This document shows, piece after piece, positions 13,023 to 25,266 of a DNA stretch of 64,000 bases. The notes below the pieces were generated by a model. That model had not been told where the DNA came from. It did not search any database and was given only the letters and a program-made list of their open reading frames with translations. The first letter of the stretch is position 1. Each line of letters opens with the position of its first letter. The DNA comes from Phyto melanocephala (lineage: Eukaryota > Arthropoda > Insecta > Diptera > Rhinophoridae), in the NCBI GenBank assembly GCA_941918925.1, contig OW799234.1, positions 95,459,978-95,523,977 of the forward strand. Direction: 5' to 3'. The position numbers and the translations under genes were made by a program.

Positions 13023-13247
13023 ACTATGGGTCATTATTACAACTTGCCTTTAGTTAAAGGTAGGATTTTTTGTGCCCGACAAATAGCTTAGCATCACTAC
13101 AACTTTTTTTATTGTAATTATTTCTAACAATAATAATATTTAATAGATAAAAAAATAAAAAAATTAAGGCTTTATAATGCAAAGCCAGTTATCGGTCCAA
13201 CAAAATCCTGCCTTTAACTAAAGGCAAGTTGTAATAATGGCTCTATG
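13023..13247. mobile_element. MITE with ~60-bp terminal inverted repeats
   Basis: The left end, GGGTCATTATTACAACTTGC then CTTTAGTTAAAGGTAGGATT, is the near-perfect reverse complement of the right end at 13201-13247 (ATCCTGCCTTTAACTAAAGG then CAAGTTGTAATAATGGCTCT). Weaker matching continues inward (GCCCGACAAATAGC against GACCGATAACTGGC), giving about 60 bp of inverted repeat in a 225-bp unit. Each arm also holds an inner palindrome, CCTTTAGTTAAAGG. There is no coding. The superfamily is unknown, and a target duplication is not evident. Confidence 0.85.
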
Positions 13248-14800
13248 TCTTTTAAAAACTGAAAATCAAAAAATCTCTTTTTTTACATATTTTGATGTAC
13301 TTTAAAAATAATAAATAAAAAAAAATTCTCTTCACAAAACCTTTTTATTTATGTGCTTCCCTTTATTTAATTACAAATATCAACAAACTCTTTAATTAGT
13401 TTTCAAACCGAAAAATCAATTTTACACTAAAACTCAAATGGCAACAGCAGAGAAATGGAAGCAGAAATTAAAACAAAGCAAAATGGTTTTTTTAAATTAG
13501 TGTTATAAAAGGTATGTAACAATCTCTCTATCTTTAGGAATCAATCTAGCACTCTCTCTCTATCTCTCTATCTCTCTTTCTCTGACACTCAACAGATTTA
13601 TGTGCTTTTTTTCAATAATCCAATTTTCAATGCTGCTGCTGTTAGTAAAAGTGATTTGCATGCAAATTTGTCACGTAAAGTAAATATTTAACACAAAATT
13701 GGTCTTTTACTTTCGATACACAAAAATGTGTTCATTACAGCAACAACACTTTTATAACATTCATTTTAAAATAATAACAAAAACAAAACAACAACAAAAA
13801 CCGATTATTACTGTTTACTACATCTGAGTTTCGTGAGTTTTTTTTTACAGAATTTATTTTTTTATTTTATGATTTTTGTTCTGTTTTCCCTAATGATTAA
13901 CTAATTATGTATGCAAACGATACAACACAATTAACTAATAATAGATTTAACCATCAAACTTTTTAACAAACACCAATACCACCATAATAGGCAACTTATA
14001 ACAACAACAAGGACAATTGATTGATAAAAATTTGAATTTATTGCCAAAAGCTTGACGACATACATACATACATACACAAAAATCCACAATTCATTAATTG
14101 ATTTTCCTAAAAAGCAACAAAAGCAGCAATAAATTAGTTATTGGCAGCCATTATTGACTTTTGCTGTTGCTGTTCAATAAATACATATATATTATGAATA
14201 GAGGTGATACAAATTAATAATATTATAAATGAAATTTTGTTTTTAATAGTGTAGAAGAAATATACATTATATATAATACAGATTTTAAATATTTAAAATA
14301 ATTTAATATTAACGAGGCCAATTATGAACCCAAGTGTGATATAGACTTAAAAATCTCGGTGTATTAAATTAAAAAGTGTTTGTAATGAGTTTGTCATATA
14401 AAAGAGTTGATATTTCTATCGTTATAGTTTCAGGAACACAACATTAAAACATTTTTATCTACAGTGCTGTAATTAATAAATTCTCACACATTTATTGGCA
14501 TCAATTAAAAATCTTTGTTTATTATTGTTTTATGAGGTTTCTCTGCTGCTGTTGTTATTGTTGTGATTGTTATAATTTGTATTTGTATACAAGTGTTTTT
14601 GTATTGATTTCTTTTGGTTAGCATACATGATTTAATACAGAGTGTTAAATAATAACGATGACTGTTCCCTCAGCGGTTTCGGCTGACTGTTCCGTATTTG
14701 AAGAAACAATGTAATTATTTATAGTGAAGATCAAAGTAAGATTATAGGACTTTGTTAAGTAAATTTGTAGTTATTTCAAATAGGGTTTTCAAGTACGTTT
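13248..14800. other. No gene; CT microsatellite
   Basis: An impure (CT/TATC)n tract lies at about 13520-13582. CAACAAAAAC-type and CATACATA-type short repeats occur near 13780 and 14060. Nothing else seen. Confidence 0.5.
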
Positions 14801-14869
14801 TCTTTAAACTAGTGCTTATTTCGTGAATGGTAACACTTAGCTGATGTCTGATTTGACAGATAATTAGTT

Positions 14870-15297
14870 TTATCCTTCCGCTGAACGAATATTGTTGTGT
14901 ATGCGCTTGAAGAACGCTGGGAAATATTGCGATATTACTTTGGCCGATTTTGGCAAAAAAAAAAATCATCTTTTCAGATGAAGCTCATTTTGATCTTGGC
15001 GGGTATGTAAACAAGCAAAAATGTCGCATTTGGGGCACAGAAAACCCTCACGCATACATTGAAAAGCCGATACACCCAAAACGAGTCACTGTTTGGTGCG
15101 GATTTTGGTCAATAGGCATAATTGGGCCATTTTTCTTCGAAAATGAGCAAGAAGTGGCCGTAGTCAATGGCGATCGTTATCGGGGCATGTTGAACGAATT
15201 TTTGTTCAAAAAAATTGAAGAGGATGATATTGGCCACATTTGGTTTCAACAAGACGGCGCTACGTGCCACACAGCCGAAGCTACACTTTTTTTATAG
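14870..15297 (+). pseudogene. Tc1/mariner-superfamily transposase with central deletion
   Basis: An N-terminal scrap (YALEERWEILRYYF, about 14897-14940) is joined directly to the catalytic domain, which reads IIFSDEAHFDLGGYVNKQKC then RIWGTENPHAYIEKPIHPKR, VTVWCGFW, GIIGPFFFEN, VNGDRYRGMLNEFL and WFQQDGATCHTA before a stop at 15295. SDEAH and QQDGATCHT carry the first two catalytic aspartates. The third (xDLxPLDxFLW) is missing because the copy ends early. The DNA-binding domain is deleted between the N-terminal scrap and IIFSDEAH. The frame from 14950 is open for 115 codons but could give only a dead fragment. Its ENPHAYIEKPIH variant differs from the copies at 37.5 and 50.9 kb, so it is a different lineage. 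Confidence 0.85.
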
Positions 15298-15410
15298 CAT
15301 TTACAATTCGTTTCGTCAGACCCAAAAAAAATATAAATCTCGAACGACTAAAAGTCAATTAAATCTTAGTTATCATTAATAATTTGGAGTCATATAAATT
15401 GTAAAATTAA

Positions 15411-16479
15411 ACAAATAAGAGCACTATATTCGGCTGTGCCGAATCTTTTGTATCCACCACCAATTTGATGTACTTTTATAGCTCAGAATTTATTATTTTG
15501 GTATTAACAGTAATCATTATGGAATAATCTCTTTATACTAAAACATGTATCACTTTCTTTGTATTACTTCGAAATACTAGTCAAATGTTTTCGTAAATTT
15601 AATCTTTCAATGAAAGTGAATGTTAAAGTAGGCGTGTCAATATAGTCTCTATTAATAAATAAAACTGAGATACTTCAATATAGTCCTTTATTCTTCCATA
15701 GGGAAATTATATGAATTTAGTACAAAGCGTTATATGGTATGTAGGCGTTAAAGAGGGCGTGTCACCTTCATTTTCGGTCATAACATGACATTGACTAGAA
15801 AGCTATGTGCGAGAAATTTCATCATCATATCTCCAACTCTGTTGATTTTATGAGCATTTAAATGTCATTTTCAGTAGATTACGAGAAAAGTGGGCGTTAA
15901 AGTAGGCATGGCAATATAGTTTCTGCTAATAAATACACATTAGATATTTCAATATAGTCCTTTATTCTTCCAAAAACTATGACCCTAGAGAAATTACATG
16001 AATTTAAGACAAATTGTTATACCGGAGGTAGGCGTTAAAGTTGGCGTGTCGCCTTCATTTCATTTTCTGTCATATCAATGACATAGACTAGGAAGCTATA
16101 TGTACGAAATTGTATCAGCCTACCTCTAATTTTGTCGGTTTTATAAGCTTTTAAATTTCATTAACAATAGATTACGTGAAAAGTGTGCGTTATAGTAGGC
16201 GTGTCGTAATAGTCTCTGCCAATAAACTCCACTCATATATTTCAATACAGAGTCCTTTATTCTTCCAAAATCTTTATTCATAGAAAAATTATATTAATTT
16301 GAGATAAAGCGTTTATGGTGGGTGGGCGTAAAAGTAGGCGTGTCACATTTATGTTCCGTAAGTAGCCTTTGACCAAAAAGCAATGTAGCAAATTTCTGAA
16401 TCATACATCTAATTTTGTCAATTTTATTACGTTTTAAATTTTGAATATACCGAAAAGTACACTTGACGGTATAAAAAAA
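15411..16479 (-). mobile_element. HINE copy 1 (mini-me/DINE-1-like), truncated
   Basis: Starts with the family terminus ACAAATAAGAGCACTATATT and the hairpin ATTCGGC-TGT-GCCGAAT, followed by about three ~285-bp tandem units, each with a 'GTGGGCGTTAAAGTAGGCGTG'-like line (near 15607, 15888, 16178). It ends at GGTATAAAAAAA without the (GTCY)n core, so one end is missing. The orientation is minus if the hairpin is taken as the 3' end. At TTTGTATTACTTCGA (about 15558-15572) it is the empty site of the MITE carried by the 39.9 and 58.3 kb copies. Confidence 0.75.
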
Positions 16480-17293
16480 CGGTTAAAAGCCTGCTTGTTA
16501 CTTTTAGTAGAAGAAGATTTGATAAAACTGAGACAATTGAGATTTTTCCTTATTTTAGTTTTCTCATGCCCAGCAAAAAATTTTATGCAAAAGAAAATAG
16601 TAAATGCATGAGTTCAGCTCATTATGAAGTAGATCAGTTTAGGTAAAACATGCATAAACGTGTCACTGGATAGTATGTGTTCATATGAATTCACTTATTT
16701 CTAATAAGACATATAACACACGCATATTAGTAAAGATGTTTGTTAACTATTTTGTATACGGAGAAAACATTCCTTATGCCTCCTTTTGCACTTATCATTT
16801 AGAAGTCTTGAAAAACGTTATTCACATTAAACTAGTGCAACATATTTATGCTGGGTATATGAACCTTAGTACTTTATAAGAAAATTTTACTAATTTATAT
16901 CAGAAAGCTTTTTCTTAAAAGTACATTTTCTGGCTTTTAAATGAAAAATTAATACGAGTATTAACAGAATTACTAGAATATACTCGTGTGATATGTCCTA
17001 AAACCTTAGAAAATTACAGATTATCAGAAATAGATATAATTGCCACTATTCACATCCAACAGCACAGCTAGTAGAAATTGTAGTACAACAGTGTTCGTTG
17101 TGTATATATCAAGATTTATAAATACTTAATAAAGCACTGTTATGAATTAAGTGAATTATTCGCAATAAAATAATCCCAGTTTATCTTAAGAAAATAAACC
17201 AGCGTCTACAAATGTTATACACATAACAATATAAAATCCACTCATAACGCAATATTTAAAATGTAAGTGACATATTATGATCTGAATACATTA
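16480..17293. other. No gene recognised; possible CCCAGCA inverted repeat
   Basis: CCCAGCAAAAAATTTTATGC near 16572 and TTTATGCTGGG near 16845 could be the ends of a ~280-bp MITE, but the inverted match is short and no target duplication is seen. Confidence 0.3.
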
Positions 17294-17656
17294 CCCCAGC
17301 AAAAACTCCCAAAATAGCAATTCTTCCCTACAATTTGGCATCTAAACCCATTATTTTAACACGGCAATGTCATTGAAGGCAAGTATGTTAATTTAAAATG
17401 TAAAAATCAGTGAAAGTTTTTAAGTCATCATTATGTTAATGAAATGCTTTGCCTTTGTTGTTAAAATCATTATTACTTACGCCGTAAGCGTGTTAAACTA
17501 AATAGGAATTATAAAAAGTTTAAAAATAAGTACTTACGTATCACATTATAAATCAAGTCATTACTAAAATACTCCTTAGTAAGGCAGATAACATGTAATG
17601 GTCATTGAAAAGTATGTTATTTAGTAAAAGCAAGTCATTATTCCGTTTTTACTGGG
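17294..17656. mobile_element. MITE, CCCAGYAAAAAC family, complete copy
   Basis: The ends are CCCCAGCAAAAACTCCC and GTTTTTACTGGG, an imperfect ~12-bp inverted repeat (CCCAGYAAAAAC). The interior line CTACAATTTGGCATCTAAAC then 'CCATTATTTTAACACGGCAATG' is found inverted at about 61335-61400, and AAAGCAAGTCATTA (right end) matches the left end of the 60.8 kb copy. There is no coding potential. The target duplication is not clear, so the superfamily is undecided. Confidence 0.7.
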
Positions 17657-18954
17657 ACTATACACAATTTGCACAAAATGATTTGTCAAAAATATTACGT
17701 TTGTCTTTTGAGAAAGTTGTAATTTTCTACTGCAAAGCAACAAGGAACACATTCTTCTATATTAAGAAACTTACTTCCACTAAAATTGTTTTTCAATTAA
17801 AGAAATTTTGAATTTTGACATCTAGTGTCGCCAAAGAAAACGAAAAGCATTAAATATTTATTAAACAAATGCACCGTGCGCTGACAGGTTTTTAAAAAGC
17901 ACTAAAACCAGTGCCAAAAGCAACGGGTTGATAACGCTGGCTGGTATCACTTTTTCAACGAGACGCAATAACACCTTGAGAAGGATTTCAACAAGGTAAC
18001 GTGCTAGTATTTAAGTTAATAGTTGAATGAGTTTCTTTATGTACAAAAAGTCATCAACCACCCTGTATTCAAAATTGTTGTTTATGTTGGCATTATTTTT
18101 GTTGTTATTGCTGGAATGGCTGTTCAATATCTAAAAGTGTTTATTTGATTTTAGTGGTTTTTCATTTAGTTTATTGTGTTATTTCGTTGTGTGTTTAGCA
18201 GCTTGTGTGTATGCGTTATATATGACCGCTGTTTTATTTCATTTCGAACTAAATTTGTATAATTTTCTACTAAATCGAAACTTTTTGTTTACACTTTAAA
18301 GACTGTATCTACATGTATAATGTTTGTATATGAAAGTGAATTTTAATTCTCATTTACTTTCCCAAATATCTATGATATTTAATGCACGAAATTGTTCGCC
18401 AAATTTATCTAACACATACATTTCCACGCATAATATTAAATATGGTATTAGCTTAAAAATATATAGAAATTATATTGTATGCCAATTTTAACGTACACAT
18501 AGAGTTTTACATTTACTTAGATATCGCTTCTATACAATTTATATATTTACTAAACTAACGTTTATAAATATGGTTTGATTTTGGTATGCGAGTACAAGTG
18601 GATTGTGTGTAGAATTTGTTGTTATCATGTAAAAGCCATAAATGATTTAATTGCTAAAAATTATTTATTTATTTTGGCGGATTTTGGAATTTGTTTTGTA
18701 CACATTTTTAATGAAATGTTAATATTGTTTCACATTCAATTTATAAATACAAATACACATATCTACATAAATACATACATAATGTGGTAATATCCTGTGG
18801 GATTAAATTTCCTACAACAAAAAATTAAACAATTTGGTATAATTTAATTTGTATATAATCTAAATTTATACAATAACAACATAAAAAAAATAGAGATGTA
18901 AGATTGAAAACTAACATTTGAAATACTGTAACGTTTTTGTAAGAAAAAAGTAGC
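17657..18954. other. No gene recognised
   Basis: A+T-rich; short frames only. A slightly more G+C-rich patch (about 17820-18010) is unassigned. Confidence 0.4.
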
Positions 18955-19186
18955 TAAAGATTGGTTAAATTTTAAGGGTCGATTTTGATTTCAAATAAAA
19001 CACAAATTATTTAGCAAATGTTTGTCATTTCTTTTTATTATGATAACATTGGTATGGTTCAATTATGTGTGGAACAAAATATCGGCCGAAACCTCGGCAG
19101 CACACCACAAATTTTCAATGACAATTTTGATGTTCAATTGTTGGGCACGATGATGATTCGAGCCCTTAAAATTTAATCACCCTTTA
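18955..19186 (-). mobile_element. Short MITE related to a Tc1/mariner element (TA-flanked)
   Basis: The terminal repeats TAAAGATTGGTTAAATTTTA and TAAAATTTAATCACCCTTTA are inverted, and TA flanks both sides. The interior (AAATAAAACACAAATTATTT, 'TGGTATGGTTCAATTATGTGT', 'TTTTCAATGACAATTTTGAT') matches the ends of the ~530-595 bp MITE nested in the HINE copies at 39.9 and 58.3 kb. This is an internally deleted 232-bp member of the same family. Confidence 0.8.
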
Positions 19187-19388
19187 TATTAGGTATATCG
19201 CTATCATATTGAAATCTAAATCACTTTTAATAAAATCTTAAAGCATTGGTGTAGACAGGCAAATCTGCTCCAGATTTTATCTAGTACTTAAAAATTTTTT
19301 TTTTAATTTATCCGAAGCATTTTTAAAAGCTGACTGCAGATAATAAGATTTGGTTTCCCTCAAACGTAGTAGCGCAAATAATAACATG

Positions 19389-19541
19389 TCGTAGGAGTTA
19401 TACGTCGACGAATTAAAAAATAGTAATATTTTGTAGATATTTTTTTGGTATTTTTTCTACATGCAATGATTTCACTTTATTTATAAAACGTCGTATAAAA
19501 ACATTAGAGATGTAAATAATTTTTACGACGTGCAACTCCTA
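19389..19541. mobile_element. Small MITE, CCTAGGAGTTGCACGTCG type
   Basis: GTAGGAGTTATACGTCGACG (19391-19410) is the imperfect reverse complement of TTTTTACGACGTGCAACTCC (19520-19539). A second inverted pair (ACGTCGTATAAAA near 19488) lies inside. About 150 bp, no coding, target duplication not resolved. Confidence 0.5.
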
Positions 19542-21456
19542 GGCTAGGTTGTGAATTACGAAAATGTGTTCAGTGTAGTTGTAGTTTTCGGTTCGTGTCC
19601 ATTTGTGTGTTGATTGAAATAAAAATGACCTGCGGACTCGTGGGTAATATTTGCAATAATTTCAGGACTGTTTCTTTAAATAAAAAAAACTAACTGGGGC
19701 ATTCACAAATTTTGCTACCACTGTGTATTATCATAATCTTTAAAAATTGTAAAACGCCAAAAAAACAACTCTACAATGAAAAAAAAAAACACATATACCG
19801 AATTTAAAGTTTTAGAAAATCATCACATTACGAAATACGAGATGATAAAATGATTTGTGAATACCACAAATACATACATAGTTTTATCTTGATGACAAGC
19901 AGCAATACAGCATTGTAAAACATATTAAAGCCTCGACTTTTGTGAAGTCAGATAAGTTAAAGTGCTTGCCCATTGCTTTATTAAAGAATCAAAAGCTGTC
20001 CATAGCATATTAACTATTACCCCAATACTAGCAACGAAAACTATAAGCTATTAAAAACTTTTTCTATTTCACACCATCACATTTTTCGATTTTTTTTTGT
20101 AATAGAAATTTACAAATTCTTTTGAAAACATGTTAAGGAACTTTCACCAAAATAAGTGCTCATGAAGAAAAAATATCAATAAATAATTTATAACACTTCA
20201 GCAACGGCTTAAACAGTATTACCAAACATGCGGCAAGTGAATGTTCAATCTCAATAACAATTTTCCAAAAAATAGAAGCAAATGAAAAGAAACATTTAAA
20301 AAGCAACAAAAAAATCATCTATGATGTCGGTGAGGCAAAATAGAATTACAAAAGATTTAACTCTTAAAATTGAATAGGAAAAGAAAACTTAAATATTTCT
20401 TTATTTTGTTTTCCCCACACTCCCATACTTTTGACAATTCACGTGATAGACAGAGAGAGGGAAAGAGAGAAAGAAAGTTACCACAATAGCCAGCCAACAG
20501 ACTATTTGTATTAATTTGTTTTTAAGGAATGTTTTCTGATACTTTTTTTATTCCTTTATTTTGCCAAATAAAAGAAAGAAAACTTTTTCGATTTTCCCTT
20601 TTTTTAACTTCTTTGATTTGTGGCTTTTGAAAAAGAAAACAATATACTATCTCGAAAAAAAATGTGAAAACAAGTAAAGAAAAACGTAAGTTTTAAATAC
20701 CTTTAGTGGCTCGATTTAAGTTAAAAGTTTTGCAGTTGCTTAAAAAGGTGTTTAATAAGAGATATGTTTTAAAATTTAACTTCAAACTAATACAGCTATT
20801 AAAATTATTGTAATGTAGTTAGTTTTTTTTTGTTGGAAAAAATTAATGTGACTTAAAATCTAACAACTTAATAAAAAATATTTGTGATAAGGCTAAGTAC
20901 TAATTCTCAATTGAATAAATAAAATTTTTTTTATTTTACATAATTATACGAAGAATGGATATTGTACTTTTATGATATTGTAATGCTCAGATAAAACAGT
21001 CGCATAAATAACTAAAAATGCTCATACAGATCGGTAAAGATGCAATTTCCAGTTCCTTCATCATGAGGGTGTAAAAAAAGAACATAGATAGAGAAATCAA
21101 TTTACCTATGTATGTCCATCCGTGTGAGTGTTGAAATCAAGATTATGAAACTTCATCATATCCCACAAACTCAGTAGCAGTAGCAGTTTATTAGACATGC
21201 TTTCGAAAATTTTTGTATGTAAAATCAACAATTTTGATCCATTACCGGTTGAGATAAAATCAACAAGCTACGTATGTCACTGTTTTAAATTAAGGCAAAA
21301 TTGCACCTCCAAGATAACTTCTTGATTCATTTGTTGCAAATCTGTACATTGGTACAAAATTATTAACTCTTTATTGAGATTGCAGCAATAAAATTTGATT
21401 CACGAAACACCAACATAAGCAATCGGTCCCTTATATATGTATTTATATACATATAT
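19542..21456. other. No gene; possible decayed HINE fragment
   Basis: Near 21090-21150, CTATGTATGTCCATCCGTGT followed by GAGTGTTGAAATCAA resembles the (GTCY)n to GTTGAAATCAAC segment of the HINE family. It is too decayed to delimit. The rest is A+T-rich with GAGAGAGG-type short runs near 20450. Confidence 0.35.
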
Positions 21457-21887
21457 CGAGCCCTAACAGCCAAAAAAACTTAAGCGACAAAAACTGAATT
21501 TTTCAGGAGAAGGTTTTTTTTAGTTTTCTCAGTACTCAGTGCAGGTATTAGCATGGAACTTTTAAATTATGCTTTTCTTTGAGTAATTAACTAATCATAG
21601 TCGTTACATTCGTCATTTTTAAATAAGAAGTAGGGTTTTTGTGACTTTTGTTTTTTGTAACAAGCTAAAGTGATGTATTTGTGTCGGTTAAGTTTTTTTT
21701 TTAATTTATTTTCGAAATGTAGACAACTTAAAAGAAAGGAAATTCACGTAGTATAACATAACGTTTAATGTAATAAAAAAAAACTAATTAATTACAGAGG
21801 TTGGGAATTATGTTTCTTAATCGACTTTCATCAAAAAGTCAAAATCGAAAAAAATGTTGCTTTAGTTTTTTTGACTGTTAGGGCTCG
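21457..21887. mobile_element. MITE with CGAGCCCTAACAGYC terminal inverted repeats
   Basis: The left end CGAGCCCTAACAGCCAAAAA then AACTTAAGC is the inverted partner of the right end TTTTTTTGACTGTTAGGGCT then CG. The inverted repeat is about 30 bp in a 431-bp unit. Flanks are TA-rich (CATATAT and ATATATT), so the target duplication is ambiguous. No coding. Confidence 0.85.
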
Positions 21888-22510
21888 ATATATTTACATA
21901 ATAGTACAAACTGTGTGGATTTTTGTTGTAATTTTTATATATTTTTATACTTTTACTTATTTACAAATGTGTGTAAATATTGCACTGCATCAGCCGTATT
22001 GCTGAAATTAAGTTTTCGTTTCTTCACAAGATGTGTTTACAGATTTTTTATTACTTTTGATTCGGGATCAGTCAAAATTTGAAAAGAACTTTAAACAAAA
22101 TATGTACATATTTATTCGTGACAATAAAATTTTAAAAAATATTTTATAATTTATTTTATCAGACTACTGCTCAGAGTCTCTGAGTTTGAGTATAAATTTT
22201 TTTTTTATTTAAATATTACTCATTAAAAGTAAAATCTTGCCAATTAAAATTTAAATATTTTTTTCTTTTTCTATTACTTGATTTACTTTGGGTGCTTTCA
22301 CTTCTTTAATAATAATTAATAGCGTGTGCAAGAAATTAGCTCTTCTGGTAATTTTGCTTTTGATAAAACATTACTTAAATAGAGTTAAAGTTTGACATGA
22401 CTTATCTTTAACTCTTAAAACTGGCGATCAAAGATATGCGTTAACAAAACAAAAACTTCCTTAGAGAATCTTTTGGTATCCATTTTTCTTCTTAAATCTT
22501 TCTTCTATTA
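21888..22510. other. No gene recognised
   Basis: A+T-rich sequence with no repeat or coding signal seen. Confidence 0.4.
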
Positions 22511-22760
22511 TCTATATATAAAAAGAAGGGTACACTTTGAGGTCACCACTAACTGCGGAAACGCGTCGACCGATTTCGACCAAAATACGGGGCATTTTTC
22601 TATTATTCCATTTTCCATATAACGCTTTTTTATTGTCACTTACGAATTTACCAAACTATGTATTGGATGACTTATGTATACAATGATATTCGGTCTTTTT
22701 AATTGAAATGTTGAGCTGAATCTTTTCAGTCGTTGTTTCGATCATCATTTTAATTGTGCG
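22511..22760 (+). mobile_element. Candidate Helitron 5' end (truncated)
   Basis: An A precedes TCTATATATAAAAAGAAGGG then TACACTTTGAGGTCACC. This is the same style of 5' end as the Helitron at 61840 (TCTATATATATAAAAGTGAA). No 3' hairpin with a CTRR end is found nearby, so only the start appears to remain. The downstream limit is a guess. Confidence 0.4.
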
Positions 22761-23144
22761 CTGACTAATCGATTTTTTACTTGCATTATTTTTATTATAG
22801 GTATGTGTTATTGTTGTTGTAGCTGTTGCTTTTAGAACGGTACTCTTATGTAAATTATTAAAATTTTGATTTACCTATGATACTCGGTCTGTCTCTTAAA
22901 AGTTAAACAAAACAAAAAAAGTTAAAAACAAAAAAAAACGATTCCCTTTCAAGCACCTTGAACGCAAAACAGCGATTGCCAATTCAGCTTGTCACTTTAT
23001 AAAGGGAATATTTTTTATAGTGGTATTTATAGAACGAAGATGAGTTTACTTTATTCGAAAAATAATCTTCTGGTATTAAAATTTCAATATGATTTCTGAA
23101 ATATGATTACCATGACTAGTTTGGACCTAGTCTAATTTAGAGGT
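22761..23144. other. No gene recognised
   Basis: Nothing conserved seen. Confidence 0.4.
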
Positions 23145-23860
23145 CCAATTTTTAATGATTTTTTCCAACATTTAAGGCTTTTTATCTGCAATTACGCGAC
23201 TAATATTGTCCTTCATGTAGTCAATCGTTTCGATCTTATCGGTGTACACTAATGATTTCACATATCCCCACAGAAAATAGTCTAGTACGATCTTGGATGC
23301 CAATTCACGTGAAAACTCAATGTGAAATTACTCCAAACGTTTTCTCGATAAATAAATTGTGACACAAACTAAGTGACATGTTGCGCTGTGTTTTTGAAAC
23401 CACAGTTTGTGCATATTATGGTTATTGATTAACGAAAAAGCCAGTAATCATAGGTCTACAGCGGTCACCATTTGATGTAACGTTCTCACTAGTAACATTT
23501 TTATGTGAAGCACACCAAACATTCAGTTTTTCTTGATAAACCGATTTCTTAACATACATTTAATGATTATCATCACTCCAAATGCGGCAGTTTTGTTTAT
23601 TGGCGCATCCAAACAAACAAACAAAAGTGAAGGACAATTATGTTGATCGTAAAATGGACATAGTGCTCGATACGAATTTCGAAAAGAACCATGATTTTCA
23701 AGATAAATTTTCACAATTTAAAAGCGTTGTTCAGGCGTCAGTCTATTAATGTTAAAATGCCAAACAAAACTTAACATAAATCACTTGAAAGCTGATGAAA
23801 AGGTCGTCAGTTAAGAAGTGTTGCCAACTCAAAGTTCGATACCCCTTTAAAAAATACCTG
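23145..23860 (-). pseudogene. Decayed Tc1/mariner-superfamily transposase
   Basis: The minus strand starts (23714) with KIYLENHGSFRNSYRALCPF then YDQHNCPS, the first helix-turn-helix region (compare 'RALRPFYGQHNRPSE'). A deletion then joins it to INK..C.IW remnants of the catalytic domain (about 23600-23560). Further pieces give a VTSNGDR.RPMI-like segment, and near 23290-23180 DYFLWGYVKSLVYTDKIETI then DYMKDNISRVI. The SDEAH motif is lost and the frames are broken. The outer region 23740-23860 (GTTGCCAACTCAAAGTTCGA... to 'AAAAATACCTGTTATA') looks like the 5' end with its terminal repeat. It abuts the MITE that starts at 23867. Confidence 0.75.
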
Positions 23861-23866
23861 TTATAT

Positions 23867-24448
23867 CTGTAGTTTTCATTGGCAACCGCGTATGTTAATT
23901 TTTTATGATTTTGAGTTAATAATGCCATATTGCTTGGTTTTAAACGCCCTTTACTTGGTTTTAAAAAATTCTAAATTTAAATGGACCCATTCCGATTTTT
24001 TTAATGGCATAACAACGTAACTTTTATATATATTCAAAAAGCGTTCAGCACTAACGCAATATATTAAATTACGTGTGCTTAATGGCAAATAATTAATTTT
24101 TTTAGAAAAACACACAACCGTTGTTATTTCTGAACACATTTAAAAGTTATTTCTTGATAATTTTTAAGTTTACAAGAAGTGTGTACCATATTGACATACG
24201 GTGCTTTATCTTAACACAGTTTTAGTCTTCGTAACACTTTGTTTATTTTGGAATTTGCTATGACCTAATTTTTAAATGATATTTGTCTGAAATTTTTATA
24301 AGAAAATTTTAAGATCTTTATTGACATGAATGGTAAACAAACGTTTAAAAAGTTCAATACCTAACCCGTTGTTGTATATAAAACGGTTTTGTTGCTCTCC
24401 TGAAAAATTTGATTTTAAGACATACGTGGTTGCCCATAAAAACCACAG
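23867..24448. mobile_element. MITE, CTGTGGTTTTCATGGGCAACC family, long copy
   Basis: The left end CTGTAGTTTTCATTGGCAAC then CGCGTATGT and the right end ACATACGTGGTTGCCCATAA then AAACCACAG form ~29-bp terminal inverted repeats. The flanks are ATAT on both sides (23863-23866, 24449-24452), a 4-bp target duplication. The outer parts match the 255-bp copy at 39273, which lacks the middle. The interior has no transposase. Confidence 0.85.
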
Positions 24449-24613
24449 ATATATATAAAAAACAACCTTTTTCATCTTATACAAAGGCTTATTATAATTT
24501 TTTTTTAAATACAGCTGGACCTTAGGCTTGGCTGGACTTATTTTAATTGAAAAGTTAAGACTTAGTACTTGGGAATATAACACAGCATTATTTCAACGTT
24601 ATCTCCTCTGATC

Positions 24614-25266
24614 AAACAAAAAATAAAAGAGCTATATTCTTTCGTGCTGAACCTTATGAGTGACGGGTATTCACACAGTTTGTACCATCATGTAAAGACC
24701 ATAACTGATAATTATATGATGCAACTCTGACCAAAACTTGTTGAGGAAGTCGACAATTTGAACTTTTAATAGACAAGTCTTTCTCCAAAAATTTCATTCT
24801 GTGATATCTTTATTGTTAATGGATCCATATATTCAAAATGTCTGTGTAAATATTGCCAAAGGTACATTTCTTATATAGTATTTGTAACAAACGTTGTAAA
24901 AAATTCCATAAGAGCCGTAAAACCTAACTTTTTTTGCGTAAAATTCAAAGGCAGTCCTATTCTATCTCTCACATCTCAGCTCGTAATATATTTATATAAC
25001 TGATTTTCAATAGCAAGACTTTCGAAAGCGTATCTGATAAATATGATAAAAAATATTATAAAAATATAATAGTCTGAACTATACTTGGGGCTACAGAAAG
25101 TTGATATTAACATACACAGCCAGACTAAGCTTAATCAATTTCTCTATCTATTTAAATTCAGAATATATATGTATTAAAGGCTCTAAAATAATTGTTTTAG
25201 AAATTACAAACGGAACAACAAACTGTTATATACCCCCATTACACTCTCTTGTGAAAAGTATAAAAA
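24614..25266 (-). mobile_element. HINE copy 7 (old, decayed)
   Basis: Starts as AAAAGAGCTATATTCTTTCG then TGCTGAACCTT, a mutated family hairpin, and keeps the later lines 'GGGGCTACAGAAAGTTGATA', ACATACACAGCCAGAC and ACGGAACAACAAA before ending at GTGAAAAGTATAAAAA. The (GTCY)n tract is lost. Confidence 0.65.

Noticed and set aside
13520..13582. GAGA-factor type promoter element from the CT repeats
   Set aside because: Simple microsatellite with no adjacent gene start.
16574..16854. MITE with CCCAGCA ends
   Set aside because: Only 7 bp of inverted match and no target duplication.
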